Source: Chromobacterium alkanivorans (lineage in GTDB: Bacteria; Pseudomonadota; Gammaproteobacteria; Burkholderiales; Chromobacteriaceae). Taken from it: a DNA stretch of 64,000 nt. Positions within the stretch are counted from its first letter, which is position 1. Each line of letters begins with the position of its first letter. Below are positions 45,902 to 55,181 of the stretch, in pieces. The notes under the pieces were generated by a model that saw only the letters and a program-made list of their open reading frames with translations, was not told the origin of the DNA and did no database searches. The translations under genes and the position numbers were made by a program. The stretch covers positions 62,001 through 126,000 of the forward strand of contig NZ_JAFHKL010000003.1 of NCBI RefSeq assembly GCF_016937655.1, read 5' to 3'.

Positions 45902-48900
45902 TTACCTCCTGAACAGCACGCAACCATAACGGATGCTGGCAATTGATTGCGATTGCGGCACGCCACGACACCCTACCCGCACCGATTCACCCGCGCTCAC
46001 ATTCAGCACAATCAAAGCGCTTTGGCTCTCTCCACTAATCGCCCTATCCCTTGCATATAAAATGCCGCCTTTATTAAGCGGCGGCGGCAACTCGGCAAAT
46101 ACCAACATCGTCCCAGAGTCAGAGCAATAGAAGTTGAAACTATAATCAAAAGAGTTCACCCAGCCATTACTTGAAATAGTCCGAGTGTCCGCCTTAGTCA
46201 CGGCTTCACCCTTAATTTGCATAGTATCCACTTGCAAATTACGGATATACGCCGCGTCCATGCCGGACATATCCACCACCACCTGACCGGCGCCGTTTTT
46301 AATCGTCAGCCCACGGGTGTCTATCTGACCAACCGAAAGCTGCCCTTTTATATACGCCGCCCCCATGCCGTTCATATCGGCAACGATATTGCCCTGCATA
46401 TCCCGAATCGTCAGCCCCCGGCTGTTGATCTGGGCCGCGTCCACCGAGCCCTCCACCAACACCCGACGGCCAACCAGGGAGCCATCCGCCACCAAGTCAC
46501 CGGCCAGCACCAGCACCGGCCGGCCGTTGACGCTACCCAAGACGAACACCTGGCGGGAGCCGTTGCCGTCTGGCAGCGAGATAGCGAAACGATCCGCGAG
46601 GAAGTCCACCGCGCTACCATTCGCATCCGCGCGCAGCCCAAAGCCAGCGACTTTGCCGCCGGCCGAGACTTTGAGCACCTTCTCCGCCAACACCCCATCC
46701 ACCACCCGCGCGACGTCTTTAATCGTTGACGTTTGACCATTTACCGTGGAAGTCAAAGCGGAAACCGTTTCCGCCATCGCCTTGTTCTGGTCTGCGCGTA
46801 CAGTTGATTCATTCAGAATGGCCGCCGTATTGCTTCCCACTTTCACCGCCAGCAAAAGCCGGTCCGTCGCTTCCTGCCGTAAACCATTATTGACGGCGCG
46901 CAGTTCGCGCTTTGCAAACGCGTAGTTCTCCCCTTGGGTTTTGTGCAATTCATCGGCGGTCAGCACCTGGCGGAGATGGGCCTCAATCAACGAGTCCACG
47001 CCGGATTGAATATCCGGCAGGCGCTCCAGCGGCTCGCGCAGCGACTGTTGCAGTTGCTCGCTAGTTAGCCCGCCCTTCAACTGATCCAGAATCACCGCCG
47101 GGTTTCGTTCCACCTCGCCCCGCGCCTCTACCGCGGCGCCAACGTTGCCCCAGGTGTCCACCACCCGCAGCTGGTAGCGCACAACCGTCCCGGCCATCAG
47201 CCCGACATGCACCCAGCTTGACGTAGGGAAGGCCAGGTCCACCAGCTTGAACCAGTTGCCGCCATCCATAGAGGCGAACAGCTGCACACCACGCAAATCC
47301 GGCCGCTCCGGGTAGAGCCAGCGCAGGCTGATTTGCCCGCCCTCCCCGGTCGCAACAAATGCCGTCGCTGCCGGCGGTGGCAGGGTGTGGCCCCGCACGG
47401 TCAGCGAGGCGAAAACCGGCGCCGAAACACGGCCATTGGAAAAAGCGGCCGTTACCATCACCTCGATGTCAGCCGGGTCAACCACCCAGCTATAAGACGA
47501 GTCGGACAGCACCACAGTTGACCAGGCCCCGCCGGCGCGGCGATGTTTCAGTTCGTAGCTGATCGCCCCCCGCAGCGTTGGCCACACTGCGGACACTTCC
47601 GCCACCCGGCGGCCGTCGCCGCTTAAGCGGCTGGACTCGGACAAGCGCAGATAGCCCAGCGCCGGAGGCAAGGTAATGGCGCCACCGCCCCCGGCTACGT
47701 CGCCACTTTCGGCGGCGTAGTAGGCCGGCACGTCATCAATAGCGATGAAACGGACGTTGTCTTGCGAGGGTTTGACGTCAACGATTTTGACGCGCCGCCC
47801 AGGCTGGGCGCCGACGTCGTAAAACCACATCCAGTCATAGGGCAACGCGTCGGATTCGTCCGGCACCGGCAGGACGCCGCCGGCGTCGTCCGCCGGGATC
47901 AGGTCCCGCAAGTCCAGTGCGTCGGACTCGCCCGCCCCAGCACGAACACGGTATGTCGAATACCGCCCATCCGGGAAACGCACTCCCACCCAGGCGTTAG
48001 CGCCCAGCGGCACCGCCTTGTCCAACTGCAAGCGGCCACGCGAGCCGCCCAGCAGGCGGCCGGAATAGGACCAGCTGGCCAGGTCATGGCTCAACAGCAC
48101 AACATCGCCACGCGTTGCCACCAGGCCCTCTATATCGGACTCCCATGACACGCGGCGGCGGTGATGGATCTGAGACGCGGCAATGAGATTGGCCTCTCGC
48201 CCCGCCATGCCCGCATCGCAGCAGCCGACGAAATCCAGCGAAACCGGATTAGTTGGCGACAGCACTCCCGGCACGCCCACGCGGACTTGATCCGCCTGAA
48301 AGCCTTTTTCGGGATTGACGAAGTTGACAATAACCTCGTCGGCGGTTTTCTCGTTCGCATACTCGATGCGGAACGAGCCGGGCCGGATGTTAGACGGCCC
48401 AAACACCGCCGTTACCGGCAAGTCCGCCGCATCCCAAATCACGCCGAGCCGGCCAGTCTGCCATGTGTAGCGCCCCCGCCCACATCGGGCTATCTGATTC
48501 AACACATCGGACGTGCTGCACTCCCGATCCAGCACCATCGACACGGACAGCTTTTTGGCATCGCACCACGCCGCCCAGGCTTTGATAGCCTCCAACTCAA
48601 TGCGACCATCCGGCAGGCCGGCGCCGTAGAGGCGGCGCCCTTTTGCATCGAAACCACCCCGGCTAAACCACAAAAACCACCAGGCCGGGTTTGTGGTATG
48701 CCGCACCTCCCAGCCCGAGCCCGTCCAAACCGGGCAGGATGCCGCCGCCACCGCGCTAAGCTGTTCAATCACCCCATTCAGTTGGCTGCTGGCGCGAACC
48801 TTCAAAGCTACCCTGCGCTGGCCTGTGTAGTCGGTCTGGTCATTGCGATAAGACCGAAGCGAAGCCATGGCAAAGTCGTTTTTTTCCCGCGCGCTATTCA

Positions 48901-49960
48901 CGTCCCCGCTGGTTTTGCGGATGCGCAGTTCGTATTGCCCCAGCGGCAATTCGTGATACAGCGTCCGGCGAACCGGATTAGTGCCGTTGCCCGGCAAAAC
49001 GTACTGACCGTACTTATCGCCGCCGTAAGCCTGCCAAGTCCCCTCCGGCAGGCGGCGGTATTGAATTTCGCAGCTGATGTTGCGGGCATCCATGCCACCC
49101 TCGTCATTGCCGTAGTACGCGACGCCTTGCAGGTCCACACCTATGGCTATCGTGTCGCGTGGCAGGCCACGCACCACCCAGCCGTCCACCGCACGAACTT
49201 CCCGCCCGGTTTCGCTATTGACGTTGCCAAAGATGGCCGGCAGCTTGCCGGCCGCATCCGCATGCACCAGTTGCACATCTTGATAGCTGGCCAGCGGCGT
49301 GTCGCCAATGCGGAAATCGTCCAGCGCCAAACCTGGCTGAAGGCCGAAATGATAGGTTTGGTACAGGTATTGATCCTGGCCGACAAACTCCGTAAACGGC
49401 TTGCCTGCCAGGTCTGGCACGATCTTGTGACGGCCGATCACCAGCGGCATCGGCGCAAACTGTCGCGCTTGGTTACGCGCGCCGGACAACGCATAGGTAG
49501 GGCTGATCTTGCCGGCATCGCCAGACAACCCGCCCACTTGCGGAATGGGCGGTGGCAACAGCGCATTGATCAGCATGGCGCCGCCGATCATAACCAGCGC
49601 CGCCCCCGTAGTCGCGGAGATACCCAGCGTCGCAGCCAGCATCACGCCCACTTGCGGCGCGACAAGCACAAGCGCAATCATGGCTACAGTCCGCAGCAGC
49701 TTGCCGCCACCGCCGCCGCCGCGGACCACCGCGCGGATTTCGATGTAATCACCCTGGCGCAGCCGATACTTGCGCCAGTCGCTCACTTGACGATGATTCA
49801 CCAACACCGACAGCGGGCCCGGCGCTACTTCGATCTGGCAGCGCTTGAGATAGCCGCCCAGCGTTTCATTTCGCAGGAACGGCAGGTAGGCCACCTGGCG
49901 GCCGGCGCCGGTCAACGGATGCGGCAAATTTACCAGCCGCGGCAGATCGTTTACCGCCAT
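45902..49960 (-). CDS. Host-specificity / tail-tip protein J-like
   Basis: At 1352 residues this is the size of lambda gpJ and related tip proteins. An N-terminal head (LVNLPHPLTGAGRQVAYLPF) is followed by a hydrophobic stretch (about residues 88-135), hub domains, fibronectin-like modules (about 880-1060) and a C-terminal coiled region. Near the C-terminus two similar repeats occur (QINSRGLTIRDMQGNIVADM and QIDTRGLTIKNGAGQVVVDM). The ATG at 49960 overlaps the NlpC-like gene by 10 bases and agrees with the family start. Confidence 0.92.
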   Translation of the reverse strand: MAVNDLPRLVNLPHPLTGAGRQVAYLPFLRNETLGGYLKRCQIEVAPGPLSVLVNHRQVSDWRKYRLRQGDYIEIRAVVRGGGGGGKLLRTVAMIALVLVAPQVGVMLAATLGISATTGAALVMIGGAMLINALLPPPIPQVGGLSGDAGKISPTYALSGARNQARQFAPMPLVIGRHKIVPDLAGKPFTEFVGQDQYLYQTYHFGLQPGLALDDFRIGDTPLASYQDVQLVHADAAGKLPAIFGNVNSETGREVRAVDGWVVRGLPRDTIAIGVDLQGVAYYGNDEGGMDARNISCEIQYRRLPEGTWQAYGGDKYGQYVLPGNGTNPVRRTLYHELPLGQYELRIRKTSGDVNSAREKNDFAMASLRSYRNDQTDYTGQRRVALKVRASSQLNGVIEQLSAVAAASCPVWTGSGWEVRHTTNPAWWFLWFSRGGFDAKGRRLYGAGLPDGRIELEAIKAWAAWCDAKKLSVSMVLDRECSTSDVLNQIARCGRGRYTWQTGRLGVIWDAADLPVTAVFGPSNIRPGSFRIEYANEKTADEVIVNFVNPEKGFQADQVRVGVPGVLSPTNPVSLDFVGCCDAGMAGREANLIAASQIHHRRRVSWESDIEGLVATRGDVVLLSHDLASWSYSGRLLGGSRGRLQLDKAVPLGANAWVGVRFPDGRYSTYRVRAGAGESDALDLRDLIPADDAGGVLPVPDESDALPYDWMWFYDVGAQPGRRVKIVDVKPSQDNVRFIAIDDVPAYYAAESGDVAGGGGAITLPPALGYLRLSESSRLSGDGRRVAEVSAVWPTLRGAISYELKHRRAGGAWSTVVLSDSSYSWVVDPADIEVMVTAAFSNGRVSAPVFASLTVRGHTLPPPAATAFVATGEGGQISLRWLYPERPDLRGVQLFASMDGGNWFKLVDLAFPTSSWVHVGLMAGTVVRYQLRVVDTWGNVGAAVEARGEVERNPAVILDQLKGGLTSEQLQQSLREPLERLPDIQSGVDSLIEAHLRQVLTADELHKTQGENYAFAKRELRAVNNGLRQEATDRLLLAVKVGSNTAAILNESTVRADQNKAMAETVSALTSTVNGQTSTIKDVARVVDGVLAEKVLKVSAGGKVAGFGLRADANGSAVDFLADRFAISLPDGNGSRQVFVLGSVNGRPVLVLAGDLVADGSLVGRRVLVEGSVDAAQINSRGLTIRDMQGNIVADMNGMGAAYIKGQLSVGQIDTRGLTIKNGAGQVVVDMSGMDAAYIRNLQVDTMQIKGEAVTKADTRTISSNGWVNSFDYSFNFYCSDSGTMLVFAELPPPLNKGGILYARDRAISGESQSALIVLNVSAGESVRVGCRGVPQSQSIASIRYGCVLFRR

Positions 49961-50337
49961 TTGTAAAACCCCTCTACTTGATAACCCCTCAAGCGCAGAT
50001 CGCGCAGCCGCTGGCGGATGACAAAGCCGGCCCCTTCGTCCGCGTGCAACACCCACCATTCGCCCGCCAGCCAGCACATGACGCCGATGTGTTGCAAGCG
50101 GCCGCGAGACTCCAGCAACACCGGCTGAGCCTCCAGCGGCTCGGCCACGCGCTCGGCCAGTTCTGGCGCGTGATGGCAGATCAGCGCATTGCGGCCGAAC
50201 ACGCCCGCCCCAGCCCGGCCCGGCAGCGCCACCACCACGCCCAGCACCTCCGCCGCCACACGCTCGGCCAGCGCCGCACAATCAGCCACACCCGCCACGT
50301 AATCACGCCCCACATACACATCAGACCAATGCCCCAT
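49951..50337 (-). CDS. NlpC/P60-like tail assembly protein (gpK-like)
   Basis: A 128-residue protein. VADCAALAERV provides the catalytic Cys context and HIGVMCWLAGEWWVLHADEG the His region of NlpC/P60-type cysteine peptidases. In lambda the equivalent gpK acts at the tail tip on peptidoglycan. The ATG at 50337 is four bases after AAGGGGG; a GTG at 50340 is the alternative. It is shorter than lambda gpK. Confidence 0.72.
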   Translation of the reverse strand: MGHWSDVYVGRDYVAGVADCAALAERVAAEVLGVVVALPGRAGAGVFGRNALICHHAPELAERVAEPLEAQPVLLESRGRLQHIGVMCWLAGEWWVLHADEGAGFVIRQRLRDLRLRGYQVEGFYKWR

Positions 50338-50346
50338 CACGCCCCC

Positions 50347-50823
50347 TTAAAACAGCGCCGGCGCGGTTTCGGGCCGGTAATACACCGTCACCGCCGGCTG
50401 GTTCAGGGTGTCGGCAAAGCCCAGGGTGCCGGACACCTTGCTGTGGTCCATGCTCAAGCCGGACAGATCCATGGTCATGTCGAATTCCACCAACTGCGGC
50501 GTGCTCTGCATCACCTGCAAAATCCGGCACGTCGCGCCCGTGCCGCCGCCGCTGATCTCAAGCCACTGGGTCAGCTCGCGGCCGATGTTGTCTATCTCCA
50601 GTTTTGCCGACGGCAAGCGGTTGTCGGTGTCGTCCGGCAAGGTGACATCGAAGGCGCAGGCAATGAATTCATTGCCTTCCACCACAATGTTTTGCACGTC
50701 GTTGACCAGCCGAACCGGCAGCGCCAATTGCGGATGCCGGATTTCCAGCAATACCAGCATTACGTCTTCGGCGGCGGTGGCGTTCATCGCCTCCCGCGCG
50801 GCCTGCGAATATCGCCTAGTCAT
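50347..50823 (-). CDS. DUF1833 tail protein
   Basis: A 158-residue protein of the DUF1833 phage family. Landmarks are VMLVLLEIRHPQLALPVRLV, the turn FIACAFDVTLPDDTDN and RLPSAKLEIDNIGRE. It occupies the position of lambda gpL between tape measure and tip peptidase. Confidence 0.85.
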   Translation of the reverse strand: MTRRYSQAAREAMNATAAEDVMLVLLEIRHPQLALPVRLVNDVQNIVVEGNEFIACAFDVTLPDDTDNRLPSAKLEIDNIGRELTQWLEISGGGTGATCRILQVMQSTPQLVEFDMTMDLSGLSMDHSKVSGTLGFADTLNQPAVTVYYRPETAPALF

Positions 50824-50834
50824 CCCTTCCCCCT

Positions 50835-50861
50835 AAAACAAAGCCCCGCAATCGCGGGGCT
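50835..50861 (-). terminator. Hairpin between two tail genes
   Basis: A perfect 8-bp stem AGCCCCGC/GCGGGGCT with a 4-base loop; on the minus strand it is followed by TTTGTTTTA. It lies between the gpM-like gene and the DUF1833 gene. Confidence 0.65.
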
Positions 50862-51216
50862 ATCCTATGGTTTCTATCTGTATCTGCGCCTGCCAGCGCC
50901 CGACGCCTTCCCGCTGCCAGCGGTAAGGGGGCCGGGTCCCGGTCATTCGGGCACGCTTGCGCACGCCGTCCACCGGGTCCAGCCAGTTGAACCAGCTGGC
51001 GCCGCCGTTGGCGTCGTGACGGAACCAGGCGTCAAACCTGGCCTTATCCGCATCGCTGGCCACCCGCATCGTGACGGACCGGGTTATCACCGGCACAGAA
51101 TAGCGGCGGCGCTGCTTTGCAATGCCGCCGTCCATTTCCGTTCTGACCAGGCCATAGTCCGGCTCTTCCGCGTAGCCCTCGGCCAGCATCAGCGCGTAGT
51201 CTGGAAAATCAATCAT
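50860..51216 (-). CDS. Minor tail protein (gpM-like)
   Basis: A 118-residue protein rich in Trp and Arg. It ends in WFRHDANGGASWFNWLDPVD and GRWQAQIQIETIG, patterns I associate with phage tail-tip proteins in the lambda gpM position. It starts just after the repeat block downstream of the tape measure gene. Confidence 0.75.
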   Translation of the reverse strand: MIDFPDYALMLAEGYAEEPDYGLVRTEMDGGIAKQRRRYSVPVITRSVTMRVASDADKARFDAWFRHDANGGASWFNWLDPVDGVRKRARMTGTRPPYRWQREGVGRWQAQIQIETIG

Positions 51217-51227
51217 CGTCTTGGGAA

Positions 51228-51282
51228 ACCTCGTTAGCAGAGCATTAGCACTTCGTTAACATTCCGTTAGCACTTTGTTAGC
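51228..51282. repeat. Five tandem 11-bp repeats after the tape-measure gene
   Basis: The consensus on the plus strand is ACTTCGTTAGC, five units head-to-tail (51228-51282). The minus strand of each unit contains CTAAC or TTAAC, giving TAA at 11-bp spacing, which closes all three reading frames. The first TAA is the tape-measure stop codon itself. The gpM-like gene starts 12 bp beyond the block. Confidence 0.85.
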
Positions 51283-54200
51283 GCCTTGGCAGCATGGACA
51301 CCGCATCCCGCACCGGGCCGCCGCGGCGCAGATCATCCAGCACCACGCCAATCACCCATTCGCGGCCATCAAACTGCGGTTGCGATGCGGTGGCCTGTAC
51401 TTGCTGGCTGGACTTGTTGACCACCTCCACCCGCACCGACAGGCGCCCGCCGCCATCCCTCTGCGCAGCCGGCGACGGCACCGAAAAACCGGCCGCGTTG
51501 GCGGAGGCGCGACCCACGCCGCCACCCGTTGCCAGACGCTTGGCATTGAGCGCATGCAACACATTGACGCCGTAATGATCGACCGCCGCCGCCTTGACCA
51601 CATATTCCCCATTCGACAACATCGCCGGGATGCTGTCGCTTGTGGCGGTGCCAGGGCCAAACACGGGCCCACCGACGGAAAACGCACCGGGAGACGTGCC
51701 CGCCACAATCGGCGCCGCTGCGCCGCTGGTCTGGAACATGCCGGCCATCAGGCTATTCATCCCACTGCCCAGGATGCCGGCCATGGCGGCGCGTATTTGA
51801 ATGCGGATCAAGTCTTCAATCACGCTGTTGGCCAGATCAGAGAACGACAGCTTGCCGGTTGTCACGAACTTGGTTAGCGCATCCTCCATGCCGCCAAACG
51901 CGCGGCCGAACACTTCCTCCATGCTGCCGGCGATGTTGCCGGCGCGGTCCGCGTAGTTGTCCATCGCGCGGCTGGCGCCTGCGGTCCAATCCCCCGCCGC
52001 TTCCCGCATCGCGTCGAAGTGGGCGCGCTGCGATGCCACCATGGCCGCCGTGCTGGCGTCGATCTGCGCCAGCGCCGCGTTATACGCCACCGGGTCAATC
52101 AGCTTCAGGTCCAGGTCCTCGGCCAGCCGGCGCTTGGACTCCAGCGCCTTCTTGAACAACTGGTCTATTGCCTCGGTTTCCCGCCGCGCCTGATCCCCCT
52201 GGCCAAAGCCCTGCAATTCACGCTGATTGGCGGCGGCCTGCTCCGCCGCCTGCTCACCCAGGCCGGCCATGACTTCACGCTGTCGTTTCTGGAGCTTCTC
52301 CGCCTCCTTACCCAGGTCCGTTTCGGTCATGATCAGTTTTTCAACCGCGGCGCGGTATTGATCAATGTCGATCTTTCCCTGGCCGAAGACCTTTTGCAGC
52401 ACCGCCAGCTTGTTGTTGTAGGTGGGGCTGATGCCGGCGGACTTGTTGATCAAGTCCGCGACTTGCTCCATGTCGCGGGCGGCCAGGCGGGCGGCCTTGT
52501 CAGCGGCGGAACGCCCCTCTTTTTCGTAGTTTTTCTTCAGTTCCGCCGTGCGCGCGTTGTGACGCTTCAGCGCGTTTTGATACTCGGCGCTGCCTTGATC
52601 CAGCCCGGCCACAGCCCCCTGAAATGCCAGCTTTTCTTCTTCAAGCGCTTGCTGGTATTTCTCGCTCTTGGTCTGATTTTTGCCATCTTCCAGATAGCTT
52701 TGCAGCCGGTTATCAAACTTGGCCTTGAGACGCGGGCCACCGATCCCCTCGCCGGCGCCCTTCTTCTCCCCGCTGTATTTGTCGTACAGCGGCTTCAGCG
52801 CTGCCTCGCTCTCTTTTTCCAGCCCTTGGGATAGCGCTTCCCTTGCTTCGTCACGCAGCTTAACGGCGGCGGTGATGCGTCGTTGATGCTCGGCGGTAGC
52901 CTCCGCCGTAATCTTCCCCTTCTGGACGTACAGGTCCCATTTCTTGCCGTACTCGTCCACCTGCTGTTGAGCTGACTTGAGTTCCTGCTTCAACATCGGA
53001 ACGCTGGCTTTAGCCAAAGCGGCCTGAATACGCTTTGCCGCCTGCTCGTTCTTCGCTGCGGCATTGCCCGCAGCGGCCGCCAGGTCATCCCAATAGAAGA
53101 TCAAGGCGCCGATTGCCAGTGTGGCCACCCCCAAAGGCCCCCCCAGCAACGCCAGCGCATTGCGAGCCACGCCCATCCCCACAGCAGCCGCCCGCGATGC
53201 CAAACTGGCACTGTTTGCCGCAACCACATACTGGTTTTTGGCCACCCGCGCAGCCTCGGTTGCTACCGTTGCCTGCCCAAATGCCGCAGCCTCCACCTTG
53301 GCAGCATCTGCCACAACAACATTCGCAGCGGCAAGGCGCGCGTCGGCTTCCGTCAACGCATTGCTCATTGCCAAAGCACGGCTCTGCGCGGCGGTCAGCC
53401 GCTGCTGTTCCGCTGCCTCGATGGCGGCCGCTGCCGCCACATCAGAACTGGCCGCCGCATTGGCCAGTTTGGCCGCCTGCAAGCGCTGATAGCTGGCCGT
53501 GCTCTTGATGGTTTCCGCATCCCTCGCCCGCTCGGCGGCTGCCAGTTCCGCAGCGGCAACTTTCGCAGCGGTGTCCGCCTCGGCCCGCATCGCCGCCGCC
53601 ATGGACTGCGCCCGCGATTCTTCAATCTGCCTGACCGCAGCTTGAGAAAGCGCAGCATCCAGCGCCAGTTTTTCGCGGTCTGCCGCCAATGCTGCTACGG
53701 TTTGCGTAGCCCTGACCGATGTAGCGCGCGAACGCTCAAGCTCCGCCATCGCGGCGGTCTTGTCCATTTGGGCACGTCGCAAAGCAGTGTCTGCCGCCAA
53801 TTCATCGGCTTTTGACGACTGCCGCCAGTCACTGACATTTTTGACCGGCTGGGCGATGGCGGCACCGACCGCGCCGCCCATCTGGGCGACCTTGACGGCA
53901 GCGTAAGCCCCCGCCAGCGACATCAACAAGTCTCGATGCTGGTACAACGCCCGGCCTGCGGCGCCGGCCATGTCCCCCGCTTGCACCAGGCCGGAGCTGA
54001 TGGACTGCAAGCCCTCGACAAACTGGCGGCGCTGGCCGTCATTCGCCAGCGCGTCGTTGAAGCCATCCAGCCAGCCCTTGGCCGCCGTGCGCAGCGGCTC
54101 CACCCCTTCCGCAGCGGCTGTTGCGGTGGCTTCCGCCGCCGCCTCCATCAGGCCCGGCAGGGTTTTGGCATAGGCCACGCTACTGGCCTCAAAGCCCTGC

Positions 54201-54916
54201 ATTCTGTCCATCAAGAACTTGAACAGATCGCCGCCATTTTTTTTGACCTTGTCCAGGTCCTTGTCCGTAATGCCCAGCGCCACGGCCAGCGTGGAGCCGG
54301 CCGAGGTAATCCCACCTTGCACCAGATCGCGGATTTCCTGAACCACCTGATTCGCCGGCACGCCCAGGGATTTAACCGCGTTGGTTCCCACCACGGTGAT
54401 TTTGCGCAGCTGGTCCAGCGTCATGCCGGCTTTTAAGCCCGGACCCAAAATCGCCTGAAACACGCCCACCAGGTCTTCCGCATTCGCCGCCGTCACCGCC
54501 GCGTCCGCTGCTAGCTGCTTGGTGATTTTCCCCGCCATCTCCATGGACTGGGCAAACGTCAACGCCTTGCCGTCGGCCAGGGCCATACTGGTCAACGTGC
54601 CGGACATGCCGACTTGCATCACCTCCATTTGATTGGCGAACTGGAAGCCCATTGCCGGGACGGCTTGGAACTTCTCTACGATGGAGCCCAAAGCCCGATC
54701 CAGCACAATGAAGCCGCCCAGGGCGCCCACCATCGCATTGAGCCGGCCAAAAGACTGGCCCAGCTTTTCCACGCTCTCCGCCCCAGAGCGGGCGCGGGAC
54801 TCAATCCGGCCAAAGCCGGCATCCACCAAGCCCTGCAAGCCGCGCATGTCCCGGCTGAGCGCAGCAAAATCCGCCCGCACATCTATCACTACCGAACTTA
54901 CCGCCGCGCCGGACAT
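51278..54916 (-). CDS. Tail tape measure protein
   Basis: At 1212 residues this is the tail-length ruler. The N-terminus is coiled-coil rich (SSVVIDVRADFAALSRDMRG). There is a long Ala/Glu/Arg-rich central helix (about residues 370-560), a hydrophobic segment (ALLGGPLGVATLAIGALIFY, near 600) and a C-terminal region with LSNGEYVVKAAAVDHYG, common in tape measures. At roughly 0.15 nm per residue the tail would be near 180 nm (inference). The ATG at 54916 follows GGGGGG; a GTG five codons upstream is less likely. Confidence 0.93.
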   Translation of the reverse strand: MSGAAVSSVVIDVRADFAALSRDMRGLQGLVDAGFGRIESRARSGAESVEKLGQSFGRLNAMVGALGGFIVLDRALGSIVEKFQAVPAMGFQFANQMEVMQVGMSGTLTSMALADGKALTFAQSMEMAGKITKQLAADAAVTAANAEDLVGVFQAILGPGLKAGMTLDQLRKITVVGTNAVKSLGVPANQVVQEIRDLVQGGITSAGSTLAVALGITDKDLDKVKKNGGDLFKFLMDRMQGFEASSVAYAKTLPGLMEAAAEATATAAAEGVEPLRTAAKGWLDGFNDALANDGQRRQFVEGLQSISSGLVQAGDMAGAAGRALYQHRDLLMSLAGAYAAVKVAQMGGAVGAAIAQPVKNVSDWRQSSKADELAADTALRRAQMDKTAAMAELERSRATSVRATQTVAALAADREKLALDAALSQAAVRQIEESRAQSMAAAMRAEADTAAKVAAAELAAAERARDAETIKSTASYQRLQAAKLANAAASSDVAAAAAIEAAEQQRLTAAQSRALAMSNALTEADARLAAANVVVADAAKVEAAAFGQATVATEAARVAKNQYVVAANSASLASRAAAVGMGVARNALALLGGPLGVATLAIGALIFYWDDLAAAAGNAAAKNEQAAKRIQAALAKASVPMLKQELKSAQQQVDEYGKKWDLYVQKGKITAEATAEHQRRITAAVKLRDEAREALSQGLEKESEAALKPLYDKYSGEKKGAGEGIGGPRLKAKFDNRLQSYLEDGKNQTKSEKYQQALEEEKLAFQGAVAGLDQGSAEYQNALKRHNARTAELKKNYEKEGRSAADKAARLAARDMEQVADLINKSAGISPTYNNKLAVLQKVFGQGKIDIDQYRAAVEKLIMTETDLGKEAEKLQKRQREVMAGLGEQAAEQAAANQRELQGFGQGDQARRETEAIDQLFKKALESKRRLAEDLDLKLIDPVAYNAALAQIDASTAAMVASQRAHFDAMREAAGDWTAGASRAMDNYADRAGNIAGSMEEVFGRAFGGMEDALTKFVTTGKLSFSDLANSVIEDLIRIQIRAAMAGILGSGMNSLMAGMFQTSGAAAPIVAGTSPGAFSVGGPVFGPGTATSDSIPAMLSNGEYVVKAAAVDHYGVNVLHALNAKRLATGGGVGRASANAAGFSVPSPAAQRDGGGRLSVRVEVVNKSSQQVQATASQPQFDGREWVIGVVLDDLRRGGPVRDAVSMLPRR

Positions 54917-54927
54917 AATCCCCCCCT

Positions 54928-55164
54928 TCACTCGTTCCAGACTTCCAACATCGCCAGTTCCATCACGCGCAGATCGTCCAGCAGCCCAGCCCGCTCCGCC
55001 TGCGGCACCGCCCGCATGTCCAAGACGGCGCCCACCGCCTCATAACGCAACCCCACCACCCCACCCATTCCGCCTAGTTGCCATTGCGTCTGGCAGGCGC
55101 GCATCAGCTCCAGGGCGGGCACGCATTCCGGCCACACCTCTACATCAGCCCCGCCCCGCGCCAT
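54928..55164 (-). CDS. DUF1799 protein, second part of frameshifted tail chaperone
   Basis: Seventy-eight codons from the internal ATG, with MARGGADVEVWPECVPALEL and MGGVVGLRYEAVGAVLDMRA. DUF1799 genes lie before tape measures. There is no good ribosome-binding site before this ATG. The reading frame is open upstream into the -1 frame of the preceding gene up to its slippery site. The main product is therefore probably the -1 frameshift fusion (55556 to 54928, about 209 residues), as with lambda gpG-gpGT. Confidence 0.82.
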   Translation of the reverse strand: MARGGADVEVWPECVPALELMRACQTQWQLGGMGGVVGLRYEAVGAVLDMRAVPQAERAGLLDDLRVMELAMLEVWNE

Positions 55165-55181
55165 TGCGCGGCCGATGTCGC

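Noticed and set aside
48161-49966. 601-residue plus-strand ORF in the prophage
   Set aside because: Antisense of the gpJ-like gene, with no ribosome-binding site or domain.
51228-51282. CRISPR array
   Set aside because: Units are 11 bp, contiguous and without spacers.
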